Shown here: positions 8,241 to 16,810 of the stretch, in pieces
How positions within the stretch are numbered: position 1 is the stretch's first letter
Layout of the letters: the number at the start of each line of letters is the position of its first letter
The notes under the pieces: generated by a model
What the model saw: the letters and a program-made list of their open reading frames with translations, nothing else
The model's database searches: none
Told to the model about the DNA's origin: nothing
Position numbers and translations under genes: made by a program
Source: Duganella qianjiadongensis
GTDB taxonomy: Bacteria; Pseudomonadota; Gammaproteobacteria; Burkholderiales; Burkholderiaceae_D
DNA: 64,000 nucleotides
Assembly (NCBI RefSeq): GCF_009857915.1
Contig: NZ_WWCM01000007.1
Span: 62,001 to 126,000, forward strand
Direction: 5' to 3'

Positions 8241-8534
8241 ATGGAAAATTATTACAACACACTGGGTATCGCGCCTAACGCCAGCGAAGATGAGATTAAA
8301 AAGGTGTATCGCTCTCTGGCGATGCGCTTCCACCCGGACCGTAATCAGGCGCCCGGCGCGGAAGCCCGCTTCAAGAGCATCACCAAAGCCTACGAGATCC
8401 TGTCCGATCCCGCCAAGCGCGAAGAATATAACCAGAGTCTGAATCACCGCATCATCATCGATGCGGAGGCAGAAGCCTATCAGCTGTGGCGCTCCGTGTT
8501 CAATCTGCACGGCACCCAGCTGCCGCCGGCCTGA
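8241..8534 (+). CDS. Short J-domain protein (DnaJ-like co-chaperone)
   Basis: 97 residues. Residues 3-68 are a J-domain: YYNTLGI, helix [13 protein letters not shown] at about residue 32, and [15 protein letters not shown]. The remaining 29 residues have no Gly/Phe, zinc-finger or substrate-binding domain. It can therefore stimulate an Hsp70 ATPase but would need to dock its client through the tail or a partner. The ATG at 8241 gives the canonical MENYYNTLG start. It is followed at 41, 2 and 8 bases by three unknown genes on the same strand, which suggests one operon. Confidence 0.85.
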   Translation: MENYYNTLGIAPNASEDEIKKVYRSLAMRFHPDRNQAPGAEARFKSITKAYEILSDPAKREEYNQSLNHRIIIDAEAEAYQLWRSVFNLHGTQLPPA

Positions 8535-8575
8535 TGGCGCGGCGCCTGACCTACAAGAAAAAGAAAGAACTAGCA

Positions 8576-9076
8576 ATGAGAAAAGTACACCCGGAGTTCG
8601 CCTATCAGTCGCGCGAACTGGAAGGCCAGATCGAGGGCATACTGGGCGATCCGCCCGATCGCAAGAACTACCAGCGCATGATCGATGCGCTGGTGGAAGA
8701 ATATGCCAGCGGCGGCGGTATCGAAGATGTCAACATGCTGGCCTTCGCGCTGGTCGATCATCTGGAATTCAAGGACCCGAAAGGCCTGCTGGCCGAAGCC
8801 GCGGATTACGAGTTCGGCGATGCCGGCCGGGTGTTTGCCATGGCCAGCTGCAAGGGCGAGGCAGCCGCGCGCATGTACGCGGCGCTGGAGGAAAATATGC
8901 CGGAACTGGGCCGTCAGGCCATTATCACGGCCTTCCTGCACCTCAATCCGCGCAAGTGGGATGATGATGACCAGTCGCTGGAGCAACTGTCGGCCAACGA
9001 TGACGGCGATGATGTCGACGACGAAGATCAGGCCAGCGACGATTTCGCCCAGATGTTCGATCAGGATGGAGATTAA
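8576..9076 (+). CDS. Conserved-looking unknown protein with acidic C-terminus (gene 2 of J-domain cluster)
   Basis: 166 residues, starting MRKVHPEF after an A/G-rich stretch. The first 130 residues look helical and globular (GILGDPPDRKNYQRMIDALVEE; GRQAIITAFLHLNP). The last 35 are very acidic (DDDD, DDGDDVDDED), ending QMFDQDGD. No signal peptide, membrane segment or catalytic motif is recognised. Only 2 bases separate it from the next gene, so translation is probably coupled. Function is unknown; the J-domain neighbour hints at a protein-handling role. Confidence 0.65.
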   Translation: MRKVHPEFAYQSRELEGQIEGILGDPPDRKNYQRMIDALVEEYASGGGIEDVNMLAFALVDHLEFKDPKGLLAEAADYEFGDAGRVFAMASCKGEAAARMYAALEENMPELGRQAIITAFLHLNPRKWDDDDQSLEQLSANDDGDDVDDEDQASDDFAQMFDQDGD

Positions 9077-9078
9077 GC

Positions 9079-9855
9079 ATGAGTGACAATAGCAATCTGC
9101 CGGCGCTGAGCAAGCAGGTAACCGAGCTGGTACTGGCCGGTTCCCTCGAACACGCCGAAGAAGCCTTTGCCGAAGCGGCCGATCAGTTTGGCGATCTGGC
9201 CGTGGTGGAGGTGCTCAACAACATTCCGCCGCAGGTCACGGCGCTGCATATGGCGGGCTTTGACGGCGGCAAGATGTCGCTGGCTACGCTGCTAGTGCCG
9301 CCCAAGGCCTGGGCCGATAGTCTGGCCTTTATCGCTGCGACCTGGCAGGACGACCTGATCGAGGATGATCCCGAGCGTATCGCCGAATCGCTGTTCGCCC
9401 ACATCCACGGCGTGGTGTTTTCGACCGATGACGAAGAGCGCCGCAACGAACTGCTGGCCGCTGCTTCGGCCACCGATCACGGTGCGACTGCGTTCGCCAT
9501 CCTGTTCTCGATGGCGCCGAAAGAGATACTGGAAGTGGCTGGCGAGATCATCTCTAAAGGTCCTTACCTGACTGGCCAGACCTCGTCCGACAACGACGTG
9601 GTGCCACTGGCCATTGCGCTGGCGCAGGCTTCGGAAGATGGCTGGGACCGCGCGCTGTTCGAGCTGTTCCCGGAATTCCGCCACAGCGCCGATCTGGCCG
9701 ATGCCGAATACGACGATGATCCCGATGCCGAACCAAGCATCTTGCAGCGTTCCACCCGCGAGCTGCTATACCGCTTGCGCAAGCAGGTGCCGTCCACGCG
9801 CAGCGCAGCCAAGCCCGGTTCGCGCCGCAGCATGGGCACCAAGATCTTCTCCTAA
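9079..9855 (+). CDS. Unknown alpha-helical protein (gene 3 of J-domain cluster)
   Basis: 258 residues. It is rich in Ala, Leu and Asp/Glu and predicted soluble, with repeated helical pairs that could be HEAT/TPR-like (for example VTELVLAGSLEHAEEAFAEA). An acidic stretch (AEYDDDPDAEPS) near residue 215 precedes a basic end (RSAAKPGSRRSMGTKIFS). I recognise no family. Its start is 2 bases after the preceding stop and its stop is 8 bases before the next start. Confidence 0.65.
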   Translation: MSDNSNLPALSKQVTELVLAGSLEHAEEAFAEAADQFGDLAVVEVLNNIPPQVTALHMAGFDGGKMSLATLLVPPKAWADSLAFIAATWQDDLIEDDPERIAESLFAHIHGVVFSTDDEERRNELLAAASATDHGATAFAILFSMAPKEILEVAGEIISKGPYLTGQTSSDNDVVPLAIALAQASEDGWDRALFELFPEFRHSADLADAEYDDDPDAEPSILQRSTRELLYRLRKQVPSTRSAAKPGSRRSMGTKIFS

Positions 9856-9863
9856 AGGTTGTT

Positions 9864-10736
9864 ATGCTGCCTGCATTAGTCATAGAACGTTTGCCGCGCC
9901 TGACGCGCGCCATCCAGCAACTGGCCAGCCATCCGGACGACGACGCGGCCTACGCGCTGGCCGACGAGCTGACCGGCATCACCGCCATGGTGGCCGAGAA
10001 GTTCACCAACGACCGCACTGCCGAAGGCATACAGAAAGCCCTGCTGCTGACGGTGGGCGGGGTGTCGCTGGGGCTCGATCACGTGCTTGGCGACGCCAGC
10101 GATCTGGCCGGTCTGGAATACCTGATCGAACATGGCGCCGAGCATGCCTTCCAGCAGGGCTTCCGGCTGGTCAAGGAACTCTCGGCCATGCCGCAGGATG
10201 CGCTGGTGGGCGAGTACGATACCGATCCGCTGTATGCGGCGCGGCGGCTGCGCGACCTGTTCGTGGAATTGTGCCAGACCGATCCCAACCAGAACTGGAA
10301 CGGCATGGAGCGCTATCAGCTCATGCTCAGGCAGCGCAAGGAAGTGCAGGCCGTGGTGCGGCTGGCTAACTGGCTGCGCCGCCACAATAGCGAAGGCGCC
10401 GTCAGCGATACGGAGCTGAATGCGGAAGGGGTGATTGCGCTGGCCGTGATCTTTGCCGTGGAAGGCGGCGGCCGTATCGTCGCCCGCACGGGGCAGAAGG
10501 AGTTCGAGCGTTTCGTCAAATCCGTGCGCAAGAATAAACCCGACTTCGAGCAGGGCTGGGCCGAGCTGCTGGCCGCGGTGCCGGTGCAGCACCATCCGGT
10601 GCTGGTCGAGCGCATCGATAGCTATCGCCGTTCCTGCAGCGTGCTGCAAAACATCCCCGGCCGCACGGCCATGAAAACCCTGTTCGCCGAGCTGGAAAAC
10701 TATGCCGGCTCCGAACTGGACGCCGACTACGCCTAA
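9864..10736 (+). CDS. Unknown alpha-helical protein (gene 4 of J-domain cluster)
   Basis: 290 residues, starting MLPALVIERLPRLTRAI. The protein is helical and soluble, with no signal peptide or clear active site. A short Gly-rich turn (FAVEGGGRIVARTG) near residue 205 is the only distinctive feature, and it is not a P-loop. It is the last gene of the cluster, followed by a hairpin. Gene order and spacing suggest it works with the preceding two unknown proteins. Confidence 0.65.
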   Translation: MLPALVIERLPRLTRAIQQLASHPDDDAAYALADELTGITAMVAEKFTNDRTAEGIQKALLLTVGGVSLGLDHVLGDASDLAGLEYLIEHGAEHAFQQGFRLVKELSAMPQDALVGEYDTDPLYAARRLRDLFVELCQTDPNQNWNGMERYQLMLRQRKEVQAVVRLANWLRRHNSEGAVSDTELNAEGVIALAVIFAVEGGGRIVARTGQKEFERFVKSVRKNKPDFEQGWAELLAAVPVQHHPVLVERIDSYRRSCSVLQNIPGRTAMKTLFAELENYAGSELDADYA

Positions 10737-10754
10737 GCCTGAGCGTTGTTGCGC

Positions 10755-10780
10755 ACCGTGGCGGCTTGCGCTGCCACGGT
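10755..10780 (+). terminator. Hairpin terminator after the J-domain cluster
   Basis: ACCGTGGC (10755-10762) pairs perfectly with GCCACGGT (10773-10780) over a 10-base loop. The following sequence is TATCACAC, so the U-tract is poor. It lies between convergent genes and may serve both. Confidence 0.5.
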
Positions 10781-10796
10781 TATCACACCCGTCAAT

Positions 10797-11708
10797 TCAC
10801 CGTTCTTCCACTGCGCTCTCGCGTGCAATCGCCATAGCGATGGCGACAAAGGCCGCCACTAGCGGCGAATTTTCTTCTTTTCGTTGCGCCAGCATCAGCG
10901 CCGTGGTGGCCGCTGCATCGCTAAGCGGGCGATAGCACACGCCAGCCATGCGGATAATCTCGAACGATGCGGGCAGGATGGAGATGCCGCAGCCGGCCGC
11001 CACCAGCCCGATGATGGTGGAGGCTTCGCCTGCTTCCATGGCGATGCTGGGCTGGAAACCGGCGGCGCGGCACAGGCGGAAGATCTGCGGGTAGATGCCG
11101 GTGCCGGTGGTGCGCGGATACATCACCAGCGGCTGCCCGCGCAGATCGCTGATGCCCACCCTGCTCTGGCTAGCCAGCGGGTGGCCGGTGGGCAGCACCA
11201 GTGCCAGCGGGTCGTGGCGCAAGGCCGTTAGACTGACGCTGTCGGGGATGCTGATTTCGGGCGGCCGTACCAGCCCCAGATCGAGCTTGCGCTCGGCGAT
11301 GGCGGCTATCTGCGGCACGGTGGGCAGTTCGTGCAGCGTCAGCGTCACGCCCGGATACTGCTGGCGGTAGCGGTTGACCACGCTGGCAAACAGGGGCGTC
11401 AGCGGCGTGGAATAGGTAAACCCGACCCGTAATTCGCCCGCCTCGCCACGTTCGGCACGGCGCGCGGTCTGCACGGCCTGCTCGGATAGCGCCAGCACGC
11501 GGCGCGCATCGTCCAGAAACAGTTTGCCCGCTTCCGTCAGCCTCACCCAGCGCTTGCTGCGGTCCAGTAACTGAGCGCCCACTTCGCTCTCCAGCTGCTG
11601 AATCTGGTGGCTCAGCGGCGGCTGGCCGATGTGCAGGCGGGCGGCAGCGCGGGTGAAACTGAGTTCTTCGGCAACGGCGACGAAGTAGCGCAGGTGGCGT
11701 AATTCCAT
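10797..11708 (-). CDS. LysR-family transcriptional regulator (YnfL-like)
   Basis: 303 residues. The N-terminal winged HTH (MELRHLRYFVAVAEELSFTRAAARLHIGQPPLSHQIQQLE) is followed by a type 2 periplasmic-binding-fold effector domain (about 90-295). The ATG at 11708 gives the canonical LysR start. It is divergent from an MFS transporter with 104 bases between, the same arrangement as ynfL/ynfM in E. coli, so it most likely controls that transporter. The effector is unknown. Confidence 0.88.
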   Translation of the reverse strand: MELRHLRYFVAVAEELSFTRAAARLHIGQPPLSHQIQQLESEVGAQLLDRSKRWVRLTEAGKLFLDDARRVLALSEQAVQTARRAERGEAGELRVGFTYSTPLTPLFASVVNRYRQQYPGVTLTLHELPTVPQIAAIAERKLDLGLVRPPEISIPDSVSLTALRHDPLALVLPTGHPLASQSRVGISDLRGQPLVMYPRTTGTGIYPQIFRLCRAAGFQPSIAMEAGEASTIIGLVAAGCGISILPASFEIIRMAGVCYRPLSDAAATTALMLAQRKEENSPLVAAFVAIAMAIARESAVEER

Positions 11709-11812
11709 AGTTGTTATCTGTAATAAGTATAAGAATCGACTTAAATATATATTGGACACAAGGCAGTGGCAATCCTAAGATGCAGATTCCCAGCCTGACC
11801 GAGAGTTAGTCC
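11709..11812. promoter_or_regulatory. Divergent LysR/MFS control region
   Basis: 104 AT-rich bases between the two start codons. A short interrupted palindrome TTATCTGTAATAA (about 11713-11725), of T-N11-A form, lies just before the LysR start and is a candidate LysR site. The tract TAAATATATATT near 11742 can hold a -10 for the MFS gene. Confidence 0.4.
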
Positions 11813-13066
11813 ATGCCACCACCCGTCGCCAGTCTTGATTCCTCTGCCCTGCATGCCAGCCGCCCTTCTGCGCGCATCGCAGCGGGCACGGCGGCGTTCA
11901 AACGCAGCAACCGGGCGCTGTTTTTCGGCGGCTTCTCCACCTTCGCGCTGCTGTACTGCGTGCAGCCGCTGATGCCGCTGCTGTCGCATGAATTTGCCCT
12001 CAGCGCGGCGCAGAGCAGCATGGTGCTGTCCTGTTCGACGGCAGCGCTGGCCTTGTCGCTGCTGGCATCGAGCGTGGTATCGGAGCGGCTGGGGCGCAAG
12101 CCGCTGATGGTGGGCGCGATGGCGCTGGCGGCGCTGCTGACGGTGGCCTGTGCTGGCGCACATAACTACGCGCAGCTGCTGGCCTTGCGTACCCTGCTGG
12201 GGATAGCGCTGGGCGGCATGCCGGCCATCGCCATGGCCTATCTGGGCGAAGAAATCGAGCCCAATTCGCTGGGCCTGTCGATGGGGCTGTATATCAGCGG
12301 CAGTGCGCTGGGCGGCATGGCGGGGCGGGTGATTGCTTCTCTGCTCAGCGATCATTTTTCGTGGCGGCTGGCGCTGGCTGCGGTCGGCGCTGCGGGCGTG
12401 CTGGCAGCGCTGGAGTTCTGGCGTTCGCTGCCTGCTTCGCGCCATTTCCGTCCGCAGCGCACGGCGTGGCGCGCCATGCCGGCCGCTTTCCATGGTCATC
12501 TGTCCGATGCCGGCATGCCATGGCTGTTTGCGCTGGCGTTTTTGCTGATGGGTTCTTTCGTCAGCCTGTACAACTACATCGGCTATCGCCTGCTGGCCGC
12601 GCCGCTAGCGCTGAGCCAGAGCGTGGTGGGCGCGCTGTCGCTGCTGTATTTGCTGGGCATTTACAGTTCGGTGTGGGCGGGCCGTCTGGCTGACCGTTAC
12701 GGTCGCCGCCACGTGTTGTGGGCGCTGATCGCCATCCCGCCGCTAGGCTTGCTGTTGACCCTGTCGGACTGGCTGCCGCTGATCGTGGCCGGCGTGGCGC
12801 TGACCACCTTCGGTTTCTTTGCGGCCCATTCGGTTGCCAGCAGCTGGGTGGGGCGGCGCGCGCAGGGCAACCGTGCGCTGGCATCGGCGCTGTATCTGTT
12901 CTTCTACTATTTCGGTTCCAGTGTGGTGGGCTCGCTCAGCGGGCTGATGTGGGAATCGCATGGCTGGCCCGGCGTGGTGCTGGTGCTGGGCAGTCTGCTG
13001 TTGCTGGCGCTGGCCATAGGCTGGCACTTGCGGCGGCTGGCGCCGCTGGCGCAGGCTGATCTCTAA
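11813..13066 (+). CDS. MFS transporter (YnfM family)
   Basis: 417 residues with about 12 membrane helices. The conserved loop 2-3 motif appears as SERLGRKPLMV and its second-half counterpart as GRLADRYGRRHVL. It closely follows the YnfM-type layout (FFGGFSTFALLYCVQPLMPLLSHEF). It is an inner-membrane secondary transporter of unknown substrate, probably efflux. It is paired with a divergent LysR regulator. About 30 hydrophilic residues precede the first helix. Confidence 0.85.
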   Translation: MPPPVASLDSSALHASRPSARIAAGTAAFKRSNRALFFGGFSTFALLYCVQPLMPLLSHEFALSAAQSSMVLSCSTAALALSLLASSVVSERLGRKPLMVGAMALAALLTVACAGAHNYAQLLALRTLLGIALGGMPAIAMAYLGEEIEPNSLGLSMGLYISGSALGGMAGRVIASLLSDHFSWRLALAAVGAAGVLAALEFWRSLPASRHFRPQRTAWRAMPAAFHGHLSDAGMPWLFALAFLLMGSFVSLYNYIGYRLLAAPLALSQSVVGALSLLYLLGIYSSVWAGRLADRYGRRHVLWALIAIPPLGLLLTLSDWLPLIVAGVALTTFGFFAAHSVASSWVGRRAQGNRALASALYLFFYYFGSSVVGSLSGLMWESHGWPGVVLVLGSLLLLALAIGWHLRRLAPLAQADL

Positions 13067-13095
13067 GCACAGTGCCGCTATTTCGCGGGTGTAGC

Positions 13096-13761
13096 TCAGG
13101 GACAGTTGGAATACGAGCGCCGGCCTTCCGGGCTGATGGACACACAGTAGCTGCCGAATGCCGTGCTGATCTTGTACATGCGCGATTTGCGTTCGCCATC
13201 CGGCGTGCTCAGTTCCACCATGCGCGCGCCCTGATACCACTTGGGCGGCACCGCTTCATGTGCCGCATTGATGCCGCGCTCCAGTTTTGCCTGCATGCTG
13301 TCCGGTGGCGGCAGCGGAAAGCGTTGCGGCGATTCTGCGCGCAACTGCTGGTCGATACGGCCAGCGCTCTGTCTGGCCCGTTGCAGCAGATCGTCGGCAC
13401 TCGCAGCAGCCTTGCTGGCGAGCGCCGGTTTATCCAGCGCAAAAGGATCATCGCGCGGGCTTTCCGTCGCGGCTGCGGCCACTGCCGAAGCAGCGGTAGG
13501 CGAGGGTGCTGGCGCCTTTTCTGCGACTGTTTTTTCCTGCACAACGCTAGGCTTGCTTGTATGCAGCGTGAGCGCCGGTGCAGAAGGGCGCGGGCGGGTA
13601 AGGGGACGGGCGGGCGCTGATGGCAGCAACCACTGGATAGCCGGACCGCGCGGGTGTTTCTGGCGCTGGGAGTGTATGCCTTGCAGCATGGCAAGCAGCA
13701 GTGCGCTATGCAGCAGCACGGTAATCATCAGGGGCGGCAGAGCGCGGGGGCGGGCATTCAT
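13096..13761 (-). CDS. TonB-like membrane-anchored proline-rich protein, function unknown
   Basis: 221 residues from the ATG at 13761 (MNARPRALPPLM). One N-terminal signal-anchor helix (PLMITVLLHSALLLAML) is followed by a long Pro/Ala/Lys-rich periplasmic linker and a small C-terminal domain (about 170-221) with two Cys and PPKWYQGARMVEL. The plan resembles TonB or TolA, but no ExbB/ExbD genes are nearby and the C-terminal domain is not clearly TonB_C. It converges on the MFS gene 30 bases away. Confidence 0.6.
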   Translation of the reverse strand: MNARPRALPPLMITVLLHSALLLAMLQGIHSQRQKHPRGPAIQWLLPSAPARPLTRPRPSAPALTLHTSKPSVVQEKTVAEKAPAPSPTAASAVAAAATESPRDDPFALDKPALASKAAASADDLLQRARQSAGRIDQQLRAESPQRFPLPPPDSMQAKLERGINAAHEAVPPKWYQGARMVELSTPDGERKSRMYKISTAFGSYCVSISPEGRRSYSNCP

Positions 13762-13957
13762 GGCGGCAGCATATCTTGCAAAATTGATAGCGCCGAGCCA
13801 TGTCACAACTATTTACAAAATTTGCAACTTCAACGAGAACTGATCTGGCTCAGCGTCGCCCGTTTTAGCGCCCTGCGGTATGCAACGTGCTGGACATTTG
13901 CGGGTCGAACCAGCAGCAGCACAGCCGTGCTTGCAGCGACCTCGGAGGGTGAGCATC

Positions 13958-14302
13958 ATGTTGTCGACACTGGAAATCCATCATCGTTTTCACATGCTGG
14001 CGCAGGCGGTAGGGCAGGCCGCACAAGCCTGCTCGGTCGAGCGGCAGTTGCCGGCGGAATTGCGCAGCAGCGTGCAACGGCTTGATCAGCACGCCGACAG
14101 GCTGGGCGAATTGCTGGATAAAGCCGATGGCGCGCCACTGGACCGCTTGCTGACAGAAATGCTGGTGCTGGTGGAGCGTGCGCGGCAGGTGTGCATCAAC
14201 GTGCCGCAGGTGTCGGCCCATATGCGTAGCGCGGTCCATGCCGTGCAGGGCCAGTTACAGGAGCTGCAGCGCGATCTGCGTGCGCGCCAGCCGGCCTCCT
14301 GA
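13958..14302 (+). CDS. Small helical hypothetical protein
   Basis: 114 residues. The start at 13958 (MLSTLEIHH) is fixed by a GGAGGG site 9 bases upstream. The product is a long amphipathic helix rich in Gln, Leu, Arg and Ala, probably a coiled coil (LVERARQVCINVPQVSAHMRSAVHAVQGQLQELQRDL). No membrane segment is seen. It converges on the gene ending at 14304. Function is unknown. Confidence 0.6.
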   Translation: MLSTLEIHHRFHMLAQAVGQAAQACSVERQLPAELRSSVQRLDQHADRLGELLDKADGAPLDRLLTEMLVLVERARQVCINVPQVSAHMRSAVHAVQGQLQELQRDLRARQPAS

Positions 14303-14303
14303 A

Positions 14304-15080
14304 CTAGCGTTTCGGATGAAGGTGGCGGAAAGTCGGTTCGATATTGCGCTCGTGCAGATGGTGGATGATGTCTTCCAGTGTGGCATCCTTGAGCAGCAGG
14401 CTGTCATTGCCGGAGCTTGCCGGGGAGGCATGAGCCGCTGCGCCGGTTTTTCCGGCAGCGCTGGCATGGACGGCAGCAGGTGCTGTCACGCCTTGCTGGC
14501 TTTGCAGTAGCGCGCAGGCGTGGGTCCACTGGCTGTCGCTGATGCAGTGCAGGCTTTCCAGAAATGCCGCCTGTCCCGCTGCGGGTGGTTCGACTTCAAG
14601 GCCGGCCTCGTCCTCGAAAGCGGCGCCCATGCCCGGGTGTATGAAAGCCGACCACAGGCCATTGTTTTGCAGCCGCGGAGGGCATTCCACGCTGGTCCGG
14701 GCATGCTGGCCGCCGTGCTGGGGCAGCCAGTCCAGTTCGTCTGCCAGTACATCAGGGAAATAGCTCGCGCATAGCTGGAGCAGAAAGTTTTCTGCCTGCT
14801 CGACCGGCACCGCATGGCTGAGCGACAACCACAGCTGGTAGCTGTTCTGGCCCGAGATGCTGACGGCAGGTGCGGGCAAATCCAGTTGCTGCTGCAGGTA
14901 GCTGGCCATGCGGCACAGGTTGTCCCAGTGGTGAGGCACGGCCTGCCCGGGCTTGCGGCGAAATTCCAGCACCATGCTGCGGGTCAGGCCGCCTGCCGAC
15001 ACCAGCTCCAGCGGCTGGCTGTCGCTCTCGCTATCGAGCCGGTACAGACGGGTGATTTCAGCGTTGAGCGGGGTATGCAT
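14304..15080 (-). CDS. Unknown protein translationally coupled to a CoA transferase
   Basis: 258 residues. The start at 15080 is chosen because GGGAG lies 7 bases upstream and the ATG overlaps the stop of the CoA-transferase gene (TGATG). Residues 1-140 form a mixed domain with VSISGQNSYQLWLSLSHAVP, faintly like the SGxGxHxW strand of archaeo-eukaryotic primase folds, but no catalytic acidic pair is visible. An Ala/Ser-rich linker then leads to a conserved-looking end, LEDIIHHLHERNIEPTFRHL. I do not assign a function. Confidence 0.55.
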   Translation of the reverse strand: MHTPLNAEITRLYRLDSESDSQPLELVSAGGLTRSMVLEFRRKPGQAVPHHWDNLCRMASYLQQQLDLPAPAVSISGQNSYQLWLSLSHAVPVEQAENFLLQLCASYFPDVLADELDWLPQHGGQHARTSVECPPRLQNNGLWSAFIHPGMGAAFEDEAGLEVEPPAAGQAAFLESLHCISDSQWTHACALLQSQQGVTAPAAVHASAAGKTGAAAHASPASSGNDSLLLKDATLEDIIHHLHERNIEPTFRHLHPKR

Positions 15081-16309
15081 CACACCACTCCCTGCGCGCG
15101 CAGTGCCGCGATCTCGGCATCGCTATGGCCCAGCACATCGCGCAGGATGTCATCGGTATGCTGGCCCAGCAGCGGCGGCGCCACGGCCACGTCGGTGGGC
15201 GTGCGCGACATTTTCATCGGGCTGCGCACCAGCCTGGTCGTGCCGGCAGTGGGGTGCGGCACTTCCATCACCAGTTCGCGCGCCAGCACTTGCGGATTCT
15301 TGTAGACGTCGTCGAGATTGTTGATCGGGCCGCAAGGAACGCCCACCGCTTCCAGCTGTTCGATCCAGAAGGCGCGCGTCTGCTGGCTTACCATCTCGGC
15401 CAGTATAGGCACCAGTTCGTCGCGGTGCTGCACGCGCAAGGGGTTGGTGGCGTAACGTTCGTGCGTGGCCAGCTCGGGCCGGCCGCCCACTTCGACAAAC
15501 TTCTGGTACTGGCCGTCGTTGCCGCTGGCGACGATGATGTAGCCATCGCTGCAGGCAAAGGTCTGGTAGGGCACGATGTTCGGGTGGGCATTGCCCCAGC
15601 GCTTAGGCGCTTTGCCGCTGTTCAGGTAATTGCTGCCCATATTCGCCAGCATGGCGACCTGCACATCGAGCAGGGCCATGTCGATGTACTGGCCTTCGCC
15701 GCTGCGGTCGCGGTGGGTCAGGGCGGCGAGGATGGCGATGGTGGCGTACATGCCCGTCATCAGGTCGGTCAGGGCCACCCCGGCTTTCTGCGGGCCGCCG
15801 CCGGGCAAGTCGTCGCGTTCGCCCGTCACGGACATCAGGCCGCCCATGCCCTGTATCAGGAAGTCGTAGCCGGCGCGGTGGGCGTAGGGGCCGTTCTGGC
15901 CGAAGCCGGTGATCGAGCAGTACACCAGATCAGGCTTGATGGCTTTGAGCGAGTCGTAATCAAGGCCGTAGCGCTTGAGCTGGCCAACTTTGTAGTTCTC
16001 CAGCACCACGTCGCTGTGGCGTACCAGTTCGCGGATCAGCGCCTGTCCGCCAGCGCTGGCGATATCGACCGTGATCGAACGCTTGCCCCGATTGGCGGCC
16101 AGATAGTAGGCCGCTTCCGTGGTGTCCTTGCCATCGCCATCCTTGGCGTAGGGCGGGCCCCAGGCGCGCGTGTCGTCGCCGCTGCCGGGTCGTTCCACCT
16201 TGATCACATCGGCGCCAAGGTCCGCCAGATTCTGCGAACACCATGGGCCTGCGAGTACACGGCTGAGGTCGAGGACGCGGATATGTCCTAGTGCTTGTGC
16301 AGCGGTCAT
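15080..16309 (-). CDS. CaiB/BaiF-family (class III) CoA transferase
   Basis: 409 residues, the usual family length. It moves CoA between acyl-CoA thioesters and free acids in the cytosol. It begins with the typical LGHIRVLDLSRVLAGPWCSQ segment. The likely catalytic Asp lies in VALTDLMTGMYA (about residue 176), and GGRPELA with NPLRVQHRDEL are also family-like. Related betaproteobacterial genes often act on glutarate/succinyl-CoA next to glutaryl-CoA dehydrogenase; that partner is absent here. The stop overlaps the next gene's ATG. Confidence 0.9.
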   Translation of the reverse strand: MTAAQALGHIRVLDLSRVLAGPWCSQNLADLGADVIKVERPGSGDDTRAWGPPYAKDGDGKDTTEAAYYLAANRGKRSITVDIASAGGQALIRELVRHSDVVLENYKVGQLKRYGLDYDSLKAIKPDLVYCSITGFGQNGPYAHRAGYDFLIQGMGGLMSVTGERDDLPGGGPQKAGVALTDLMTGMYATIAILAALTHRDRSGEGQYIDMALLDVQVAMLANMGSNYLNSGKAPKRWGNAHPNIVPYQTFACSDGYIIVASGNDGQYQKFVEVGGRPELATHERYATNPLRVQHRDELVPILAEMVSQQTRAFWIEQLEAVGVPCGPINNLDDVYKNPQVLARELVMEVPHPTAGTTRLVRSPMKMSRTPTDVAVAPPLLGQHTDDILRDVLGHSDAEIAALRAQGVV

Positions 16310-16441
16310 GAATTCTACCTTTTGAGTAATCCGATCAGGCCGTTAGTGTAGTGGTTCGTTTGCGCTTGTGCACATGGTTTTTACGCAACCCGACCCGGCA
16401 TCCCGGGTCTACTATTGAGTTCTTGCGGCGTTCAAGTTTGA

Positions 16442-16489
16442 TGTACAAATTTCGGTACAATGTTTTTTGTGTTGTACGAATTATGTACA
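16442..16489. promoter_or_regulatory. YefM-YoeB operator: paired TGTACA-type palindromes
   Basis: TGTACA at 16442-16447 and GGTACA at 16454-16459 are 12 bases apart. TGTACG at 16473-16478 and TGTACA at 16484-16489 are 11 apart. TGTACA is the established core hexamer bound by YefM and the YefM-YoeB complex, usually as two palindromes one helical turn apart. The sites end about 50 bases before yefM. Confidence 0.75.
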
Positions 16490-16537
16490 ATGATTCTCAA
16501 GGTAAGGTTTTAAAAATTGTCTGAAGGGGTAGTAGTC

Positions 16538-16810
16538 ATGAACGTTTTCACTTTTAGCGAAGCGCGAGCTGGATTGAAGGGGGTGATGGACGGCGTCTGT
16601 CAGGATCACAGTCCCGCGATCATTACGCGCCAGAGCGGGGAGGCGGTCGTCATGCTGTCGCTGTCGGATTTCAGTGCAATCGAGGAAACGCTGTATCTGC
16701 TCGGTTCGCCTAAGAACGCCAACCGTCTGCTGACATCTCTTGAGCAACTGAATGCCGGTAAGGCCCGTAGACGGGAACTGGTGCGGCATGAAAAACCAGA
16801 AGGCAAGTAA
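16538..16810 (+). CDS. yefM: Antitoxin YefM (Phd/YefM family)
   Basis: 90 residues. It binds and neutralises YoeB and represses its own operon. It starts MNVFTFSEARAGLKGVMD, the typical family N-terminus, with QSGEAVVMLSLSDFSAIEETLYLL in the middle and a basic C-terminal tail that would clamp the toxin. The ATG at 16538 is supported by GAAGGGG; a start 21 bases upstream would add atypical residues. The last 23 bases overlap yoeB. Confidence 0.92.
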   Translation: MNVFTFSEARAGLKGVMDGVCQDHSPAIITRQSGEAVVMLSLSDFSAIEETLYLLGSPKNANRLLTSLEQLNAGKARRRELVRHEKPEGK

